A stretch of DNA of 64,000 nt from PALSA-505 sp963699015. GTDB taxonomy: Bacteria; Actinomycetota; Actinomycetes; Streptosporangiales; Streptosporangiaceae. The stretch covers positions 930,001 through 994,000 of the forward strand of contig CAVOSX010000002.1 in the NCBI GenBank assembly GCA_963699015.1, in the 5' to 3' direction. A program made the translations under genes and the position numbers. The notes under the pieces were generated by a model. The model was not told the DNA's origin, ran no database searches, and saw only the letters and a program-made list of their open reading frames with translations. Positions 26,580-34,375 of this stretch are shown one piece after another; the stretch's first letter is position 1, and each line of letters starts with the position of its first letter.

Positions 26580-27568
26580 TGCGCTTTCAATCACGCGGGG
26601 CAATCGATCTCGCGGGGGGCGCGGGAAGCCCGCGAACCTCCGGAGGTCTTGATGCCAGGAAATCCCAGGCGGCTGCTCGCAGCCGCCGCCGTGCCTGCCG
26701 CAGTCGCGGCGGCCGTGCTAGCCGGCCCGGGCGCGGCCGGCGCCAGCACCGGCCCGCAATACGCCAGCACCGAGCAGGTGGGGTACGCGGCCACCGGCGC
26801 CCAGTTCCAATCGGTCCGGGCGGACGTCTACCTGCGCAAACCCGCGCAGTACGGCGGCGAGATCGGCCAGTACAGCCAAACCGTGCAACTGTGGTCGTCC
26901 GGCCTGGTGGCCGTCCTTGGCGCCTCGGCCAGCACGTCTGGCACGAGCTATACCCCGTACGCGAAGATCTACGACGCCGGCAGCCACCAGTTGCTCGCGT
27001 CGAACCCGGCAGCACAGTGGTGCCCGATGGAGGACAACTGCGGCCCTGCCATCGGCACCTTCTCGGCCGGCGACACGCTGCTGCTCGTCTTGGGGTATGA
27101 CCAGAAGACCGGCAGCCTGAGCTTTTTTGCGTACGACTCGGCCGCCGGGACGAGCTTCTTCGCGGATTACACGGCCGGCGCGGGCGAGTCATTCACCCAG
27201 ACCAGGATCGGCACCGAGTTCGGCTCCGACCCGTGGACCGCTCCTTCGACCTACACCCATCCGGCGGCCTGGACCAAGCTCGCCGTCTACGCCGGCGTGC
27301 GGCTGCAAACCTACAACGGCAAGCTCTCGACACTGGCGTCCTGGTTCCCTCACCACAAGATCTTCATGTCGGCGATCACCGGGTCGCTGATCGACGTGCA
27401 GGCCGCGCCGACCGACCTGGCCGGCGGCGGTGCGTCGTTCCAGGACTGGCTCGCGCCCGCCGGCGTGAACGGTCCCGCGCAGCCTCCGCGGGGATAAGCG
27501 GACGGCCGCCCCGGTGGTCTGGGACAGCGGTATCACCAGGCGACCATTTTCCAGCTAACAGTCGCGCC
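26541..27568 (+). repeat. Direct repeat copy 1 carrying a secreted-protein gene
   Basis: Begins AACGTGTCACCCG and is nearly identical to copy 2 (27882-28904) over the first 265 bases with no indels (constant offset 1341). It then diverges across the gene middle and becomes similar again for the last 150 coding bases and about 70 bases beyond the stop. Confidence 0.8.
26652..27497 (+). CDS. Secreted protein of unknown function, paralogue 1
   Basis: A 281-aa exported protein. The signal peptide RRLLAAAAVPAAVAAAVLAGPGAAGA is cleaved near A-S-T. The mature part is rich in Ser/Thr/Tyr and aromatic beta-strand patterns (VQLWSSGLVAVLGASAST, ARIGTEF-type segment TRIGTEFGSDPW) and has one Cys pair in WCPMEDNCG. 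It is loosely reminiscent of the G1-peptidase-like beta sandwich, but catalytic residues cannot be assigned. CGGAGG lies 6 bases before the ATG. First 52 residues: 50 identical to paralogue 2; middle about half identical. Confidence 0.7.
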   Translation: MPGNPRRLLAAAAVPAAVAAAVLAGPGAAGASTGPQYASTEQVGYAATGAQFQSVRADVYLRKPAQYGGEIGQYSQTVQLWSSGLVAVLGASASTSGTSYTPYAKIYDAGSHQLLASNPAAQWCPMEDNCGPAIGTFSAGDTLLLVLGYDQKTGSLSFFAYDSAAGTSFFADYTAGAGESFTQTRIGTEFGSDPWTAPSTYTHPAAWTKLAVYAGVRLQTYNGKLSTLASWFPHHKIFMSAITGSLIDVQAAPTDLAGGGASFQDWLAPAGVNGPAQPPRG

Positions 27569-27881
27569 TTTCCTGCCGTGAACGGGCGCATGGTTAATGG
27601 CGCGGATATGGCCTAATTGGCCTATGTTGCCGCCGCAGGTGCACGCGGTCTGATGGCCGGCACGGTTGCATGGCCGCTTGCAACGTGGGCTAGTGCGCCC
27701 CGCGCCGCGCCAGGGTCGTGCGCGGGTCAAGGTGTCCCGGGTGCGGCCGGGTGGTCGGGCAGAGGCCAGGCGTCCCCGTGGATAGCTGGGCCGACCGGAC
27801 GTCCATGCCAGGCGGGGCATACGCGTGACAGGGGTTCTGCCGAGCGGCTGAGGGCAGCCGAGCAGAGCATTGTGACAGGGA
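27569..27881. other. 313-bp spacer between repeat copies
   Basis: No convincing gene. It contains an AT-richer patch (GGTTAATGGCGCGGATATGGCCTAATT, split over 27591-27618) that could hold promoter elements. It ends with GTGACA-N8-TGTCAC (27872-27891), an inverted repeat straddling the left end of repeat copy 2. Not present after copy 2. Confidence 0.4.
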
Positions 27882-28904
27882 AACGTGTCACCCGCAGGAG
27901 GCTGACCCGCGTCTAACCAGTGGGCTTTCAATCACGCGGGGCAATCGATCTCGCGGGGGGCGCCGGAGGCCTGCGAACCTCCGGAGGTCTTGATGCCAGG
28001 AAATCCCAGGCGGCTGCTCGCAGCCGCCGCCGTGCCTGCCGCGGTCGCGGCGGCCGTGCTAGCCAGCCCGGGGGCGGCCGGCGCCAGCACCGGCCCGCGG
28101 TACGCCAGCACCGAGCAGGTGGGGTACGCGGCCACCGGCGCGCAGTTCAGGTATGTCCAGGGCGTGGTTTACCTGCGCAAGCCCGCGCAGTACGCCGGCG
28201 AGGTCGGCCACTACAGCAACAGCGTGCAGCTCTGGTCGGCTGGCTATGTGATGCTGGCCGGCCTGTCGGCCAGCACGTCAGGCTCGGCCTACACCCCCCA
28301 TGCGGAGGTCTTCGACCCCGGCAATCACCAGCTGCTCGCCTCCGATCCCAGGGCAGTGTGGTGCGTTCCCGGGGGCCACTGCGGCACCACAATCGGCACC
28401 TTCCCCGCGGGTGACAGCGTCGTCGTGAATATCAGCTACGACCTCGGGACAAGGCTGGTCTTTGACGAGGAGGATGCGTCGGGGTTCGACTTCGAGGCGG
28501 TTTACCACCCCAGCGCAGGCGTGTCGTTTACCCAGGCCCGGATCGGCACGGAGTTCGGCTCTGACCCGTGGACTGCCCCGTCGTCGTACACCCATCCGGC
28601 GCGATGGACCAAGATCGCCGCATACAGCCACGTGAGCGTGGTGAACTACAACAGCAACCAGTGGCCGCTGGCGTCGTGGTTCGTCCACCACAAGATCTTC
28701 ATGTCGGCGATCACCGGATCGCTGATCGACGTGCAGGCCGCGCCGACCGACCTGGCCGATAGCGGCCTGTCGTTCCAGGACTGGCTCGCGCCGGCCGGCG
28801 TCAACGGGCCCGCGCAGCCTCCGCGGGGTTAAGCGGACGGCCGCCCAGTGGTCCGGACAGCAGCATCACCGGGCCACCATTTTCCCAGCCAGCAGGCGCG
28901 CGCC
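27882..28904 (+). repeat. Direct repeat copy 2 carrying a secreted-protein gene
   Basis: Starts AACGTGTCACCCGC and matches copy 1 base for base through most of the upstream 110 bases and the signal-peptide region. The two copies are in tandem, same orientation, and look like a duplication followed by replacement or fast divergence of the central part of the gene. Confidence 0.8.
27993..28832 (+). CDS. Secreted protein of unknown function, paralogue 2
   Basis: A 279-aa exported protein with the same signal peptide and C-terminal block (HHKIFMSAITGSLIDVQAAPTDL ... SFQDWLAPAGVNGPAQPPRG) as paralogue 1. Its central 180 residues differ: LRKPAQYAGEVGHYSNSVQLW, WCVPGGHCGTTIGTFPAGD, FDEEDASGFDFEAVYHPSAG. 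The disulphide-capable Cys pair is kept. Conserved ends with a variable centre fit a shared export and attachment scaffold with a diversified binding or recognition face (inference). CGGAGG lies 6 bases before the ATG. Confidence 0.7.
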   Translation: MPGNPRRLLAAAAVPAAVAAAVLASPGAAGASTGPRYASTEQVGYAATGAQFRYVQGVVYLRKPAQYAGEVGHYSNSVQLWSAGYVMLAGLSASTSGSAYTPHAEVFDPGNHQLLASDPRAVWCVPGGHCGTTIGTFPAGDSVVVNISYDLGTRLVFDEEDASGFDFEAVYHPSAGVSFTQARIGTEFGSDPWTAPSSYTHPARWTKIAAYSHVSVVNYNSNQWPLASWFVHHKIFMSAITGSLIDVQAAPTDLADSGLSFQDWLAPAGVNGPAQPPRG

Positions 28905-28955
28905 GAGCACACGCTCGGCAAGGCGACGCTCATCAAATGGTGGTTGCTGAAAGTC

Positions 28956-29046
28956 TCCGGGCCGCTGCCCGGCCGCCCCGGCGAGCGTGGCGAGTTCGTG
29001 GTGGGTCACCGGCTGCGGCCACCAGCCCGGCTGGCCGATCACCGTG
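28956..29046 (+). repeat. PPGWWIT repeat, copy A (degenerate)
   Basis: Encodes SGPLPGRPGERGEFVV, and then, after a one-base frame change, VTGCGHQPGWPITV. It matches the 23-base core of the other copies at 20 of 23 positions (29022-29044). It lies between the second secreted paralogue and the Tat-exported protein. A weaker partial match (CTGGCCGATGACCG) follows about 50 bases later. Confidence 0.6.
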
Positions 29047-29207
29047 AAGCCGTCACCGATGACCGATGGCCGCGCTGGCCGATGACCGTGGCCAGGGCGT
29101 GACGGTGCACCGGACAGCTCGCTCAGGCGTCATTAATGCAGGAGGCGCGATGGAGCCGAAGAGCGAGGATGAGCGCTTTCAGCTCCCTGACAAGGAGGTG
29201 TCGTCCA

Positions 29208-30131
29208 ATGGCGGTGAGCCGTCTGAGCAGTGAGGCGCTGTCCCGGCGCGGGTTCTTGCGCGGGTCGGCTGCTGTCGCGGCGGGTGCGCTGCTGGCGCCC
29301 AGTGTGTTGTCTCGGTCGTCGGCTAGCGCTGCCACCAGGATCACTGGTGCGACGGTCAATCCGCACGCCTACGGGATCAGCGGGTGGGTCAAGGCTGCCA
29401 ACCTCTTCGATTCCTACGTCGGTGAGGGCCCGCTGGCCAAGACGATCCAGAAGGTCTACCTGACTGAGGGGTCGTACCCTTCCAGCCCGTTCCCGGTGGA
29501 GATGACGAGCCTGGCCAAGGTGGGCTGCCAGTTCATCGTCTGCGTCTTCCCGTCCCGCAGCACGGACGAGAGCGCGAAGCTGGCCGCGTACCTGCAGCTG
29601 CTGACCAGCGCAGGGTTCGAGTACCGGGTCGCCCTGGTCAATGAGTGGAACACCCACGGCCTGTTCACGCCGCAGCAGTATCAGGCCTACTGGAGCCAGT
29701 ACGCCCCCGTGGTCAAGGCGGCTGGAGTGCCGCTCTGCGTCCTCGTCTGCGCCAGCAGCAACAAGACTGCCTACAACAAGATTCAGCCCGGCTTTCCCAC
29801 CAGCCCGATGCCCGACCAGTACTGGATTGATTACTACGCCGAGGCCTACTCCTACAAGGTGCGCCTGGACACCTCCGGCGGGCTGCTCGACCAGGCTGAC
29901 AGCTTGGCCGTGCCGGTCGGGATCGGTGAGTCTGGCTATGCGGTGACCGGTGCTCTCCACGTGACCATTGACATCTTCAATCAGTACTGCGCCTACCTGG
30001 CTGGCCTGGCTCCCCGCCTGCAGCTGGGCGGGCTCTACTGGGGCTCGAAGGGCCATGACATCGTCACCAGCGGCACTGACCCGAAGGTGCCTGGCATCCA
30101 GCAGTACATACAGGCGCTGCAGACAGGTTGA
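29208..30131 (+). CDS. Tat-exported TIM-barrel-like protein, putative glycoside hydrolase
   Basis: A 307-aa protein. Twin-arginine signal SRRGFLRGSAAVAAGALLAPSVL (R13-R14). The mature part has alternating hydrophobic strands and two Glu motifs at plausible barrel positions: LVNEWNTHG (E146) and VGIGESGYA (E241). This is the arrangement of acid/base and nucleophile in clan-A glycoside hydrolases. WIDYYAEAYSYKVRL and YWGSKGHDIV add aromatic platforms. No exact family recognised. The start is fixed by AAGGAGGTG, a full anti-SD match, 7 bases upstream. Codons end in A/T more often than neighbours, which suggests transfer. Confidence 0.6.
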   Translation: MAVSRLSSEALSRRGFLRGSAAVAAGALLAPSVLSRSSASAATRITGATVNPHAYGISGWVKAANLFDSYVGEGPLAKTIQKVYLTEGSYPSSPFPVEMTSLAKVGCQFIVCVFPSRSTDESAKLAAYLQLLTSAGFEYRVALVNEWNTHGLFTPQQYQAYWSQYAPVVKAAGVPLCVLVCASSNKTAYNKIQPGFPTSPMPDQYWIDYYAEAYSYKVRLDTSGGLLDQADSLAVPVGIGESGYAVTGALHVTIDIFNQYCAYLAGLAPRLQLGGLYWGSKGHDIVTSGTDPKVPGIQQYIQALQTG

Positions 30132-30242
30132 GGCTGACAGAGTTCGTGCGCTGCGCCGTGCCCTCACCAGCCACCTAGCCACCTCACGGCGCTCTTGTCA
30201 GAGGCCGGACGTCACCTCCCTCCGAGAGGAGGGTGACCGATC

Positions 30243-30410
30243 GTGGCCGAGAGGAAGTCGCCCGAGGGCCCACCGCAATGATCGCCAGATGCCCTGTGCG
30301 CTCGCTGCCATCAGAACCCGGCCGGGCCCGGCGGGATCCTCTGCCCAGACTGCCGGACCGCGATCGAGGCCGCGAATCGCGCCCTGATCGAGGAGCGCCA
30401 AGGCCGATGA
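30243..30410 (+). pseudogene. Small double-CxxC zinc-ribbon protein with an in-frame TGA
   Basis: A GTG start with GAGGAGGG upstream gives 12 codons (AERKSPEGPPQ), then TGA. The same frame continues SPDALCARCHQNPAGPGG and ILCPDCRTAIEAANRAL up to a TGA that overlaps the next ATG (ATGA). Two CxxC pairs 13 residues apart make a zinc ribbon. Either the TGA is a sequence error or decay, or translation restarts inside. It forms one unit with the PPGWWIT peptide that follows. Confidence 0.5.
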
Positions 30411-30514
30411 CTAGCGCGCCAGTGGACTACCGCCGTCCCGCCGAGCCCGGCGAGTTCGTGATGCAGGTCACCGGCTACGGCGACCCGCCCGGCTGGTGGA
30501 TCACCGCAGGTTAG
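30407..30514 (+). CDS. 35-aa peptide ending GDPPGWWIT (repeat copy B)
   Basis: ATG overlaps the zinc-ribbon stop. The peptide is MTSAPVDYRRPAEPGEF followed by VMQVTGYGDPPGWWITAG. This is the most complete copy of the repeated module and contains the shared 23-base core (30484-30506). Its TAG overlaps the TAA of the opposing DUF1707 gene, so the two coding regions end tail to tail on the same four bases. Function unknown. It may be a real small protein or a coding-like repeat. Confidence 0.5.
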   Translation: MTSAPVDYRRPAEPGEFVMQVTGYGDPPGWWITAG

Positions 30515-31152
30515 TTCGTTCTAAGCGCCCCCTCGACGCACGGCCGCAGACCACGGGGACGACGGCTCCGGGCTGCCTCGGTGACGTGCCGGTCACCGTG
30601 ACCGGCCGGAGGAAGCTGCCTGCACGGGTCCGCCGGTGGCAGGCGCCGGGATGCCGGACCGCCCGCGCCAGGCGCTGGCGGCGGCGTTACCTGCCCGCGG
30701 GAGCGCTTCTGCTCCCATGTCTCGACCATCAAGGCCCCCGTGAACGACGTGGCCAGGGCAAAGTAGAACACGGACAGGACGAAGAATGCGCCATTACCGG
30801 TTAGGAAAAAGGCGGCCGCCAGAACGGCTTGCGGAATGCTCAGGCATGCAACCTGCGCGGCCACCTTTACTCTCTTGTCAATCGGTTTCCCGGATCGCGC
30901 CCGGGCGGGGGTTCGCTGCGGCTGGGTTCCGATCAGCCTGGCGGGGATGTCGGCGGTGACCATGGTCAGCTCCGCGTGGGTCCGCGCCGCGAACGCCTGG
31001 CTCACCCGCTGGCCGAACTCGTCCCTGTCCAGCATGCCCTGCACGAACGCGGCCTTGAGGGTGCCGATCACCTGCTCGCGGTCGGCGTGCGAGGCTCGCA
31101 GGTGACCACGGCCTGCCGCCCCCGGTGCTGTGTCGTCTCCCGGCCCTGCCAT
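30511..31152 (-). CDS. DUF1707 (SHOCT-like) membrane protein A
   Basis: A 213-aa protein. The N-terminal DUF1707 domain is LRASHADREQVIGTLKAAFVQGMLDRDEFGQRVSQAFAARTHAELTMVTADIP, an amphipathic actinobacterial domain of unknown role. Two membrane segments follow (VACLSIPQAVLAAAFFL and FFVLSVFYFALATSFTGALMV), then a basic Pro/Arg/His tail. GGGGGAGGTG lies 7 bases before the ATG. It is paralogous to the gene to its right: N-terminal domain and tail are close, while the membrane part is unrelated in sequence. Confidence 0.75.
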   Translation of the reverse strand: MAGPGDDTAPGAAGRGHLRASHADREQVIGTLKAAFVQGMLDRDEFGQRVSQAFAARTHAELTMVTADIPARLIGTQPQRTPARARSGKPIDKRVKVAAQVACLSIPQAVLAAAFFLTGNGAFFVLSVFYFALATSFTGALMVETWEQKRSRGQVTPPPAPGAGGPASRRLPPADPCRQLPPAGHGDRHVTEAARSRRPRGLRPCVEGALRTN

Positions 31153-31343
31153 CACTGGCACCTCCCCCGAGCACGACGCACGAAAAGCGTAGCGCGGCGG
31201 CCCTCTGGCGTCATCCCTCGCTGGTACCGCGATCTGGGCCAGCGGGCCGAGGTCACCGCTGGCGTAGCCACCGCGGTCAGGAAGGCCCGGTGATATCTCC
31301 ATGGCACCCGGGACAGTCCGCATCTTCGACTGGTGTTCCGTTC

Positions 31344-31442
31344 TCCGGGCCGCTGCCCAGCCGCCCCGCCGAACTCGGCGAGTTCAGCATGGAAGTCAGC
31401 GCCTACGGTCACCCGCCCGGCTGGTGGATCACCGTAAGTTAG
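31344..31442 (+). repeat. PPGWWIT repeat, copy C
   Basis: Encodes SGPLPSRPAELGEF and then SMEVSAYGHPPGWWITVS followed by TAG. The 23-base core (31412-31434) is identical to copies B, D and E. The TAG overlaps the TAA of the opposing second DUF1707 gene, exactly as in copy B. No clear start codon with an RBS; the frame is open upstream. Confidence 0.65.
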
Positions 31443-32092
31443 GACGCTTTCAGTGCCGCCTCGGCGCACGCCCGCCGACGACGGGGACGACGGCCTCGGG
31501 TTGCCTCGGCGGCGTGCCGGTCACCGTGATCGCCCGGGGGAAGCTGCCTGCCCTGGCCTGCTGGTAGCAGGCGCCGGGATGCCGGACCGCCAGGCGCTGG
31601 CCGCCGCGGCAGCTGCCCGCCGGAACGCTTCTCCCGCCGCCCGGCGATCGCAAAGCCCACAGCTGTGACCAAAACAAACAGGTAGATGAGGGTGGTCGAG
31701 GAGAACAGCAAGCCCACTGGCGCCTGGATATCGCCTTCAGAATCCGTAGGCCAGAGCACGAGGAACGGCCATACGCACGCATAAAACGCGGTCGCCACCG
31801 CGATCACCGGGCCAGGCCGCACAACTCTGGCCTCGCCCGGCGTCCGGGCGGACCCGGGCGGCTGGGCTGCGGCCAGCCCGGCGGGCAGGTCGCCGGTGAC
31901 CGCGGCCAGGTCCGCGTGGGTCCGCGCGGCGAACGCCTGGCTCACCCGCTGGCCGAACTCGTCCCTGTCCAGCATGCCCTGCACGAACGCGGCCTTGAGG
32001 ATGCCGATCACCTGCTCACGGTCGGCGTGCGAGGCCCGCAGATGACCGCGGCCTGCCGCCCCCGCCGCTATCTCGTCTCCTGGCCCTGCCAT
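31439..32092 (-). CDS. DUF1707 (SHOCT-like) membrane protein B
   Basis: A 217-aa paralogue of protein A. Its DUF1707 domain is nearly identical (VIGILKAAFVQGMLDRDEFGQRVSQAFAARTHADL). Its two membrane segments differ (VIAVATAFYACVWPFLVLW, LLFSSTTLIYLFVLVTAVGFAIA). The tail GPASRRLLPAGQGRQLPPGDHGDRHAAEA again matches protein A. It shares the RBS block upstream of the ATG. The A and B units including the convergent repeat look like a tandem duplication of about 0.93 kb with an exchanged centre. Confidence 0.75.
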   Translation of the reverse strand: MAGPGDEIAAGAAGRGHLRASHADREQVIGILKAAFVQGMLDRDEFGQRVSQAFAARTHADLAAVTGDLPAGLAAAQPPGSARTPGEARVVRPGPVIAVATAFYACVWPFLVLWPTDSEGDIQAPVGLLFSSTTLIYLFVLVTAVGFAIAGRREKRSGGQLPRRPAPGGPASRRLLPAGQGRQLPPGDHGDRHAAEATRGRRPRRRRACAEAALKAS

Positions 32093-32148
32093 CACCGGCA
32101 CCTCCCCCGAGCACGACGCAAGGAAAGCGTAGCGCGGCAAGTTGGTTG

Positions 32149-32208
32149 ATGCAGGTCAGCTTCTCCGGTGACCCGCCCGGCTGGTGGATCACCGTCGAGC
32201 CCCGCTAG
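32149..32208 (+). repeat. PPGWWIT repeat, copy D
   Basis: Short form: an ATG opens a 19-codon frame MQVSFSGDPPGWWITVEPR ending in TAG. The 23-base core (32172-32194) is identical to B, C and E. The upstream GGCAAGTTGGTTG is a one-base-longer version of the GGCGAGTTCGTG seen in B and E. It lies between the DUF1707-B start and the lipoprotein 3' end. Confidence 0.65.
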
Positions 32209-32298
32209 TGCCCTGACCGGCTGACCTGCACGCCGCTGCTGCCCCTGCGCCGGGCGGCGAGAGTCAGGCGCCCTGCGCGGGAATACTTAGCTGTGATC

Positions 32299-32757
32299 TC
32301 ACGGGAGCCAGTAGATCCGCAGCACCTGGCAGTCCGGCGCCCACCGGCCGGATAGGTAGATGCTGTAGGCGACCGCGGTCAATTCCCTCTTGCCGTTCCC
32401 GATGACCATCGCGGCATCGTCTTGCGGTGGGACCTGGGTAGCCCAGCCCACCTGGGCACCGCCGGAAACGAAGGCAACGTCGATGCTGCTGACGGCAACC
32501 AGCCCTCGCGCGCCTGCTTGCGGGGCGCTGGCATGCCTCACATGGAGCGTTGTAGAGATGTGGACCACCGCGTACGGGGTTCCGGGCGCAGTCACCCACG
32601 TCGAACAGCCTGATGCCGCCACCGACGGCGCCGCAGGCGCCCCCCGGGCGATTACCGGTGTAGCCGGGCGGCTGGCCGCAGCCTCGCCTGCGGCAGTGTC
32701 ACACCCGGTGAGGCAGGCCACCACGAAGGCCGCAGCAGCGCCGGCTAGCCACCTCAT
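32299..32757 (-). CDS. Putative lipoprotein
   Basis: A 152-aa protein. Type II signal peptide MRWLAGAAAAFVVACLTGCD with lipobox LTGC. It would be diacylated and anchored outside the membrane. The mature domain has a Cys pair (SGCSTWVTAPG and APDCQVLRIYW near the end) and beta-strand patterns VVHISTTLHVRHA and VGWATQVPPQDDAAMVI. No family recognised. GGGAGGTGG lies 7 bases before the ATG; the long open frame upstream lacks support. It lies between repeat copies D and E. Confidence 0.68.
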   Translation of the reverse strand: MRWLAGAAAAFVVACLTGCDTAAGEAAASRPATPVIARGAPAAPSVAASGCSTWVTAPGTPYAVVHISTTLHVRHASAPQAGARGLVAVSSIDVAFVSGGAQVGWATQVPPQDDAAMVIGNGKRELTAVAYSIYLSGRWAPDCQVLRIYWLP

Positions 32758-32976
32758 CAAGTTCCACCTCCCGGGCCCTGGGCCTGACCCTGCTTGGCCC
32801 CACCCCGCTCTGGCGGGCCGACCTCGCCCAATTATCAGCATCACCCGCGCCGCCTGACCCGATTCTGCGCCACAGGTGCCGATACGGGATGGCTGCATAA
32901 TCCGGCTGGATGCCCACAACAACGGTCGCAGTAAATAGCGTTGGCACCAGCGACCGGATCCTTGACCGCTGCCAGC

Positions 32977-33063
32977 ATGCGGGCGGCCGAGCGCGGCGAG
33001 TTCGTGACGGAGGCCAGCTTCTACGGCGGCCCGCCCGGCTGGTGGATCACCGTCGAGGCGTGA
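32977..33063 (+). CDS. 28-aa peptide ending GGPPGWWIT (repeat copy E)
   Basis: MRAAERGEFVTEASFY followed by GGPPGWWITVEA and TGA. The core at 33030-33052 is identical to B, C and D. No strong RBS. It lies between the lipoprotein start and the Kelch-like gene. The reading frame GEF-x-YG-PPGWWIT is kept in B, C and E, suggesting the peptide was once, or is still, translated. Confidence 0.45.
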   Translation: MRAAERGEFVTEASFYGGPPGWWITVEA

Positions 33064-33113
33064 GCGTTAGATCGCTGTGCCGGCCGGGGATTCCTCTATC
33101 TCAGCGCGGCGCA

Positions 33114-33131
33114 CACGTCCGTTAGGACGTG
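33114..33131. promoter_or_regulatory. Short stem-loop after repeat copy E
   Basis: CACGTCC-GTTA-GGACGTG, a 7-bp perfect stem with a 4-base loop, in the leader region of the Kelch-like gene. Role unknown. Confidence 0.4.
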
Positions 33132-33274
33132 GCCGTGGAAGGAGACCGAGGTCAGGCTCCCGTCCGCGGCATGTCAACCCGCCGCGTGGCTACCGCGTCG
33201 TACTACTGAAGCCCCGGCGACGGCGGCGAGGATCACGCTCATCCAGCCCGCCCGTCATGTGAGGACGATGGCTT

Positions 33275-34375
33275 ATGAGTCAGCTCCGCATCAGCCGAAA
33301 GCCCGTCACCGCTACCGCCTGTGCCCTCAGGTCAGGCCGGCAGGCTGGTCTGGGTTATCGCGCCGGGGTGCCTGGCCGGGGCCGAGGTCGCCGCGGGGTG
33401 TGCGTGTTCGCCGCCGTTGCCGCTGTGCTGGCCGCTGTTGGCGTTCCTGGCCTCCCGCAGTCGGTTGCCGTGGCGAGTTCCTCCCCCGTCCTGAACTGGA
33501 CCCGGCAGGCTCCCGCGGCCAGCCTGCCCGCCCGGTATGGCGCGTCGATGGCCTATGACGCCGCCACCGGCAACGTGGTCCTGTTCAGCGGCAATGACGC
33601 GGGTAACGGAGCCGTCGCCGGCACCTGGACCTGGGACGGCTCGACCTGGACCCAGCTCTTCCCCAAGACCAGGCCGTCGCCCCGGTTCGGCGCGTCGATG
33701 GCCTATGACGCGGCCACCGGCAACATGGTCCTGTTCGGCGGCATCGCCGGGGATCGCGGGGTGAAGGGCGACACCTGGACCTGGAACGGCTCGACCTGGA
33801 CGAAGCAGGCCCCGGCGAGCAGCCCGTCTGTCCGGTTTGAGGCGACGATGGCCTACGACGCCGCCACCGGCAACGTGGTCCTGTTCGGCGGCACTGCCAG
33901 GCATGGCGCGCTGGGCGACACCTGGACCTGGGACGGCACCACCTGGACCCAGCAGCACCCGGCGGCCAGCCCGCCTCACCGGTTCGGCGCGTCGATGGCC
34001 TATGACCCGGCTGCCGGGAACGTGGTCCTGTCCGGCGGCAACGCTGGCGAGCTGGGCGACACCTGGACCTGGGACGGCACCACCTGGACCCAGCAGCACC
34101 CGGCGGCCAGCCCGTCGCCCCGGTCCGGCGCGTCGATGGCCTACGACGCCGCCACCCGCAACGTGGTCCTGTTCGGCGGTAACAACGGGAGTAGCGCGCT
34201 GCGCGACACCTGGACCTGGGACGGCGCGACCTGGACGAAGCAGGCCCCCGCGACCAGGCCGCCCGCCCGGGAATTTGCGTCGATGGCCTATGACGCCGCC
34301 ACCCGCAACGTGGTCCTGTTCGGCGGCGAGAACCTCCGCGCCCTCGGCGACACCTGGACCTGGGGCTCTGGCTGA
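33275..34375 (+). CDS. Secreted Kelch-like repeat protein
   Basis: A 366-aa protein. A long basic N-region precedes a hydrophobic signal stretch (VCVFAAVAAVLAAVGVPGLPQSVAVASS). Six repeats of 44-52 residues follow, each built on RFGASMAYDAATGNVVLFGG and DTWTWDGTTWT. Each repeat has the GG and paired aromatics of a Kelch blade, so six blades would close one beta-propeller. The repeats are also very alike at the DNA level, indicating recent internal duplication. Probably extracellular, binding protein or carbohydrate. It lies between repeat copy E and a possible remnant F. Confidence 0.75.
   Translation: MSQLRISRKPVTATACALRSGRQAGLGYRAGVPGRGRGRRGVCVFAAVAAVLAAVGVPGLPQSVAVASSSPVLNWTRQAPAASLPARYGASMAYDAATGNVVLFSGNDAGNGAVAGTWTWDGSTWTQLFPKTRPSPRFGASMAYDAATGNMVLFGGIAGDRGVKGDTWTWNGSTWTKQAPASSPSVRFEATMAYDAATGNVVLFGGTARHGALGDTWTWDGTTWTQQHPAASPPHRFGASMAYDPAAGNVVLSGGNAGELGDTWTWDGTTWTQQHPAASPSPRSGASMAYDAATRNVVLFGGNNGSSALRDTWTWDGATWTKQAPATRPPAREFASMAYDAATRNVVLFGGENLRALGDTWTWGSG

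Noticed and set aside
27617..27916. 99-codon frame between the two secreted paralogues
   Set aside because: No RBS, no signal or domain, and it runs into the repeat boundary.
26541..28904. Insertion sequence explaining the 1-kb direct repeat
   Set aside because: No transposase, no terminal inverted repeats and no target duplication were seen.
29078..29096. Second PPGWWIT core just after copy A
   Set aside because: Only a 13-of-14 base partial match with no surrounding similarity; may be a remnant but cannot be supported.
28956..33063. CRISPR-like array from the repeated PPGWWIT core
   Set aside because: Spacing is 0.7-1.5 kb with genes between copies, and there are no cas genes.
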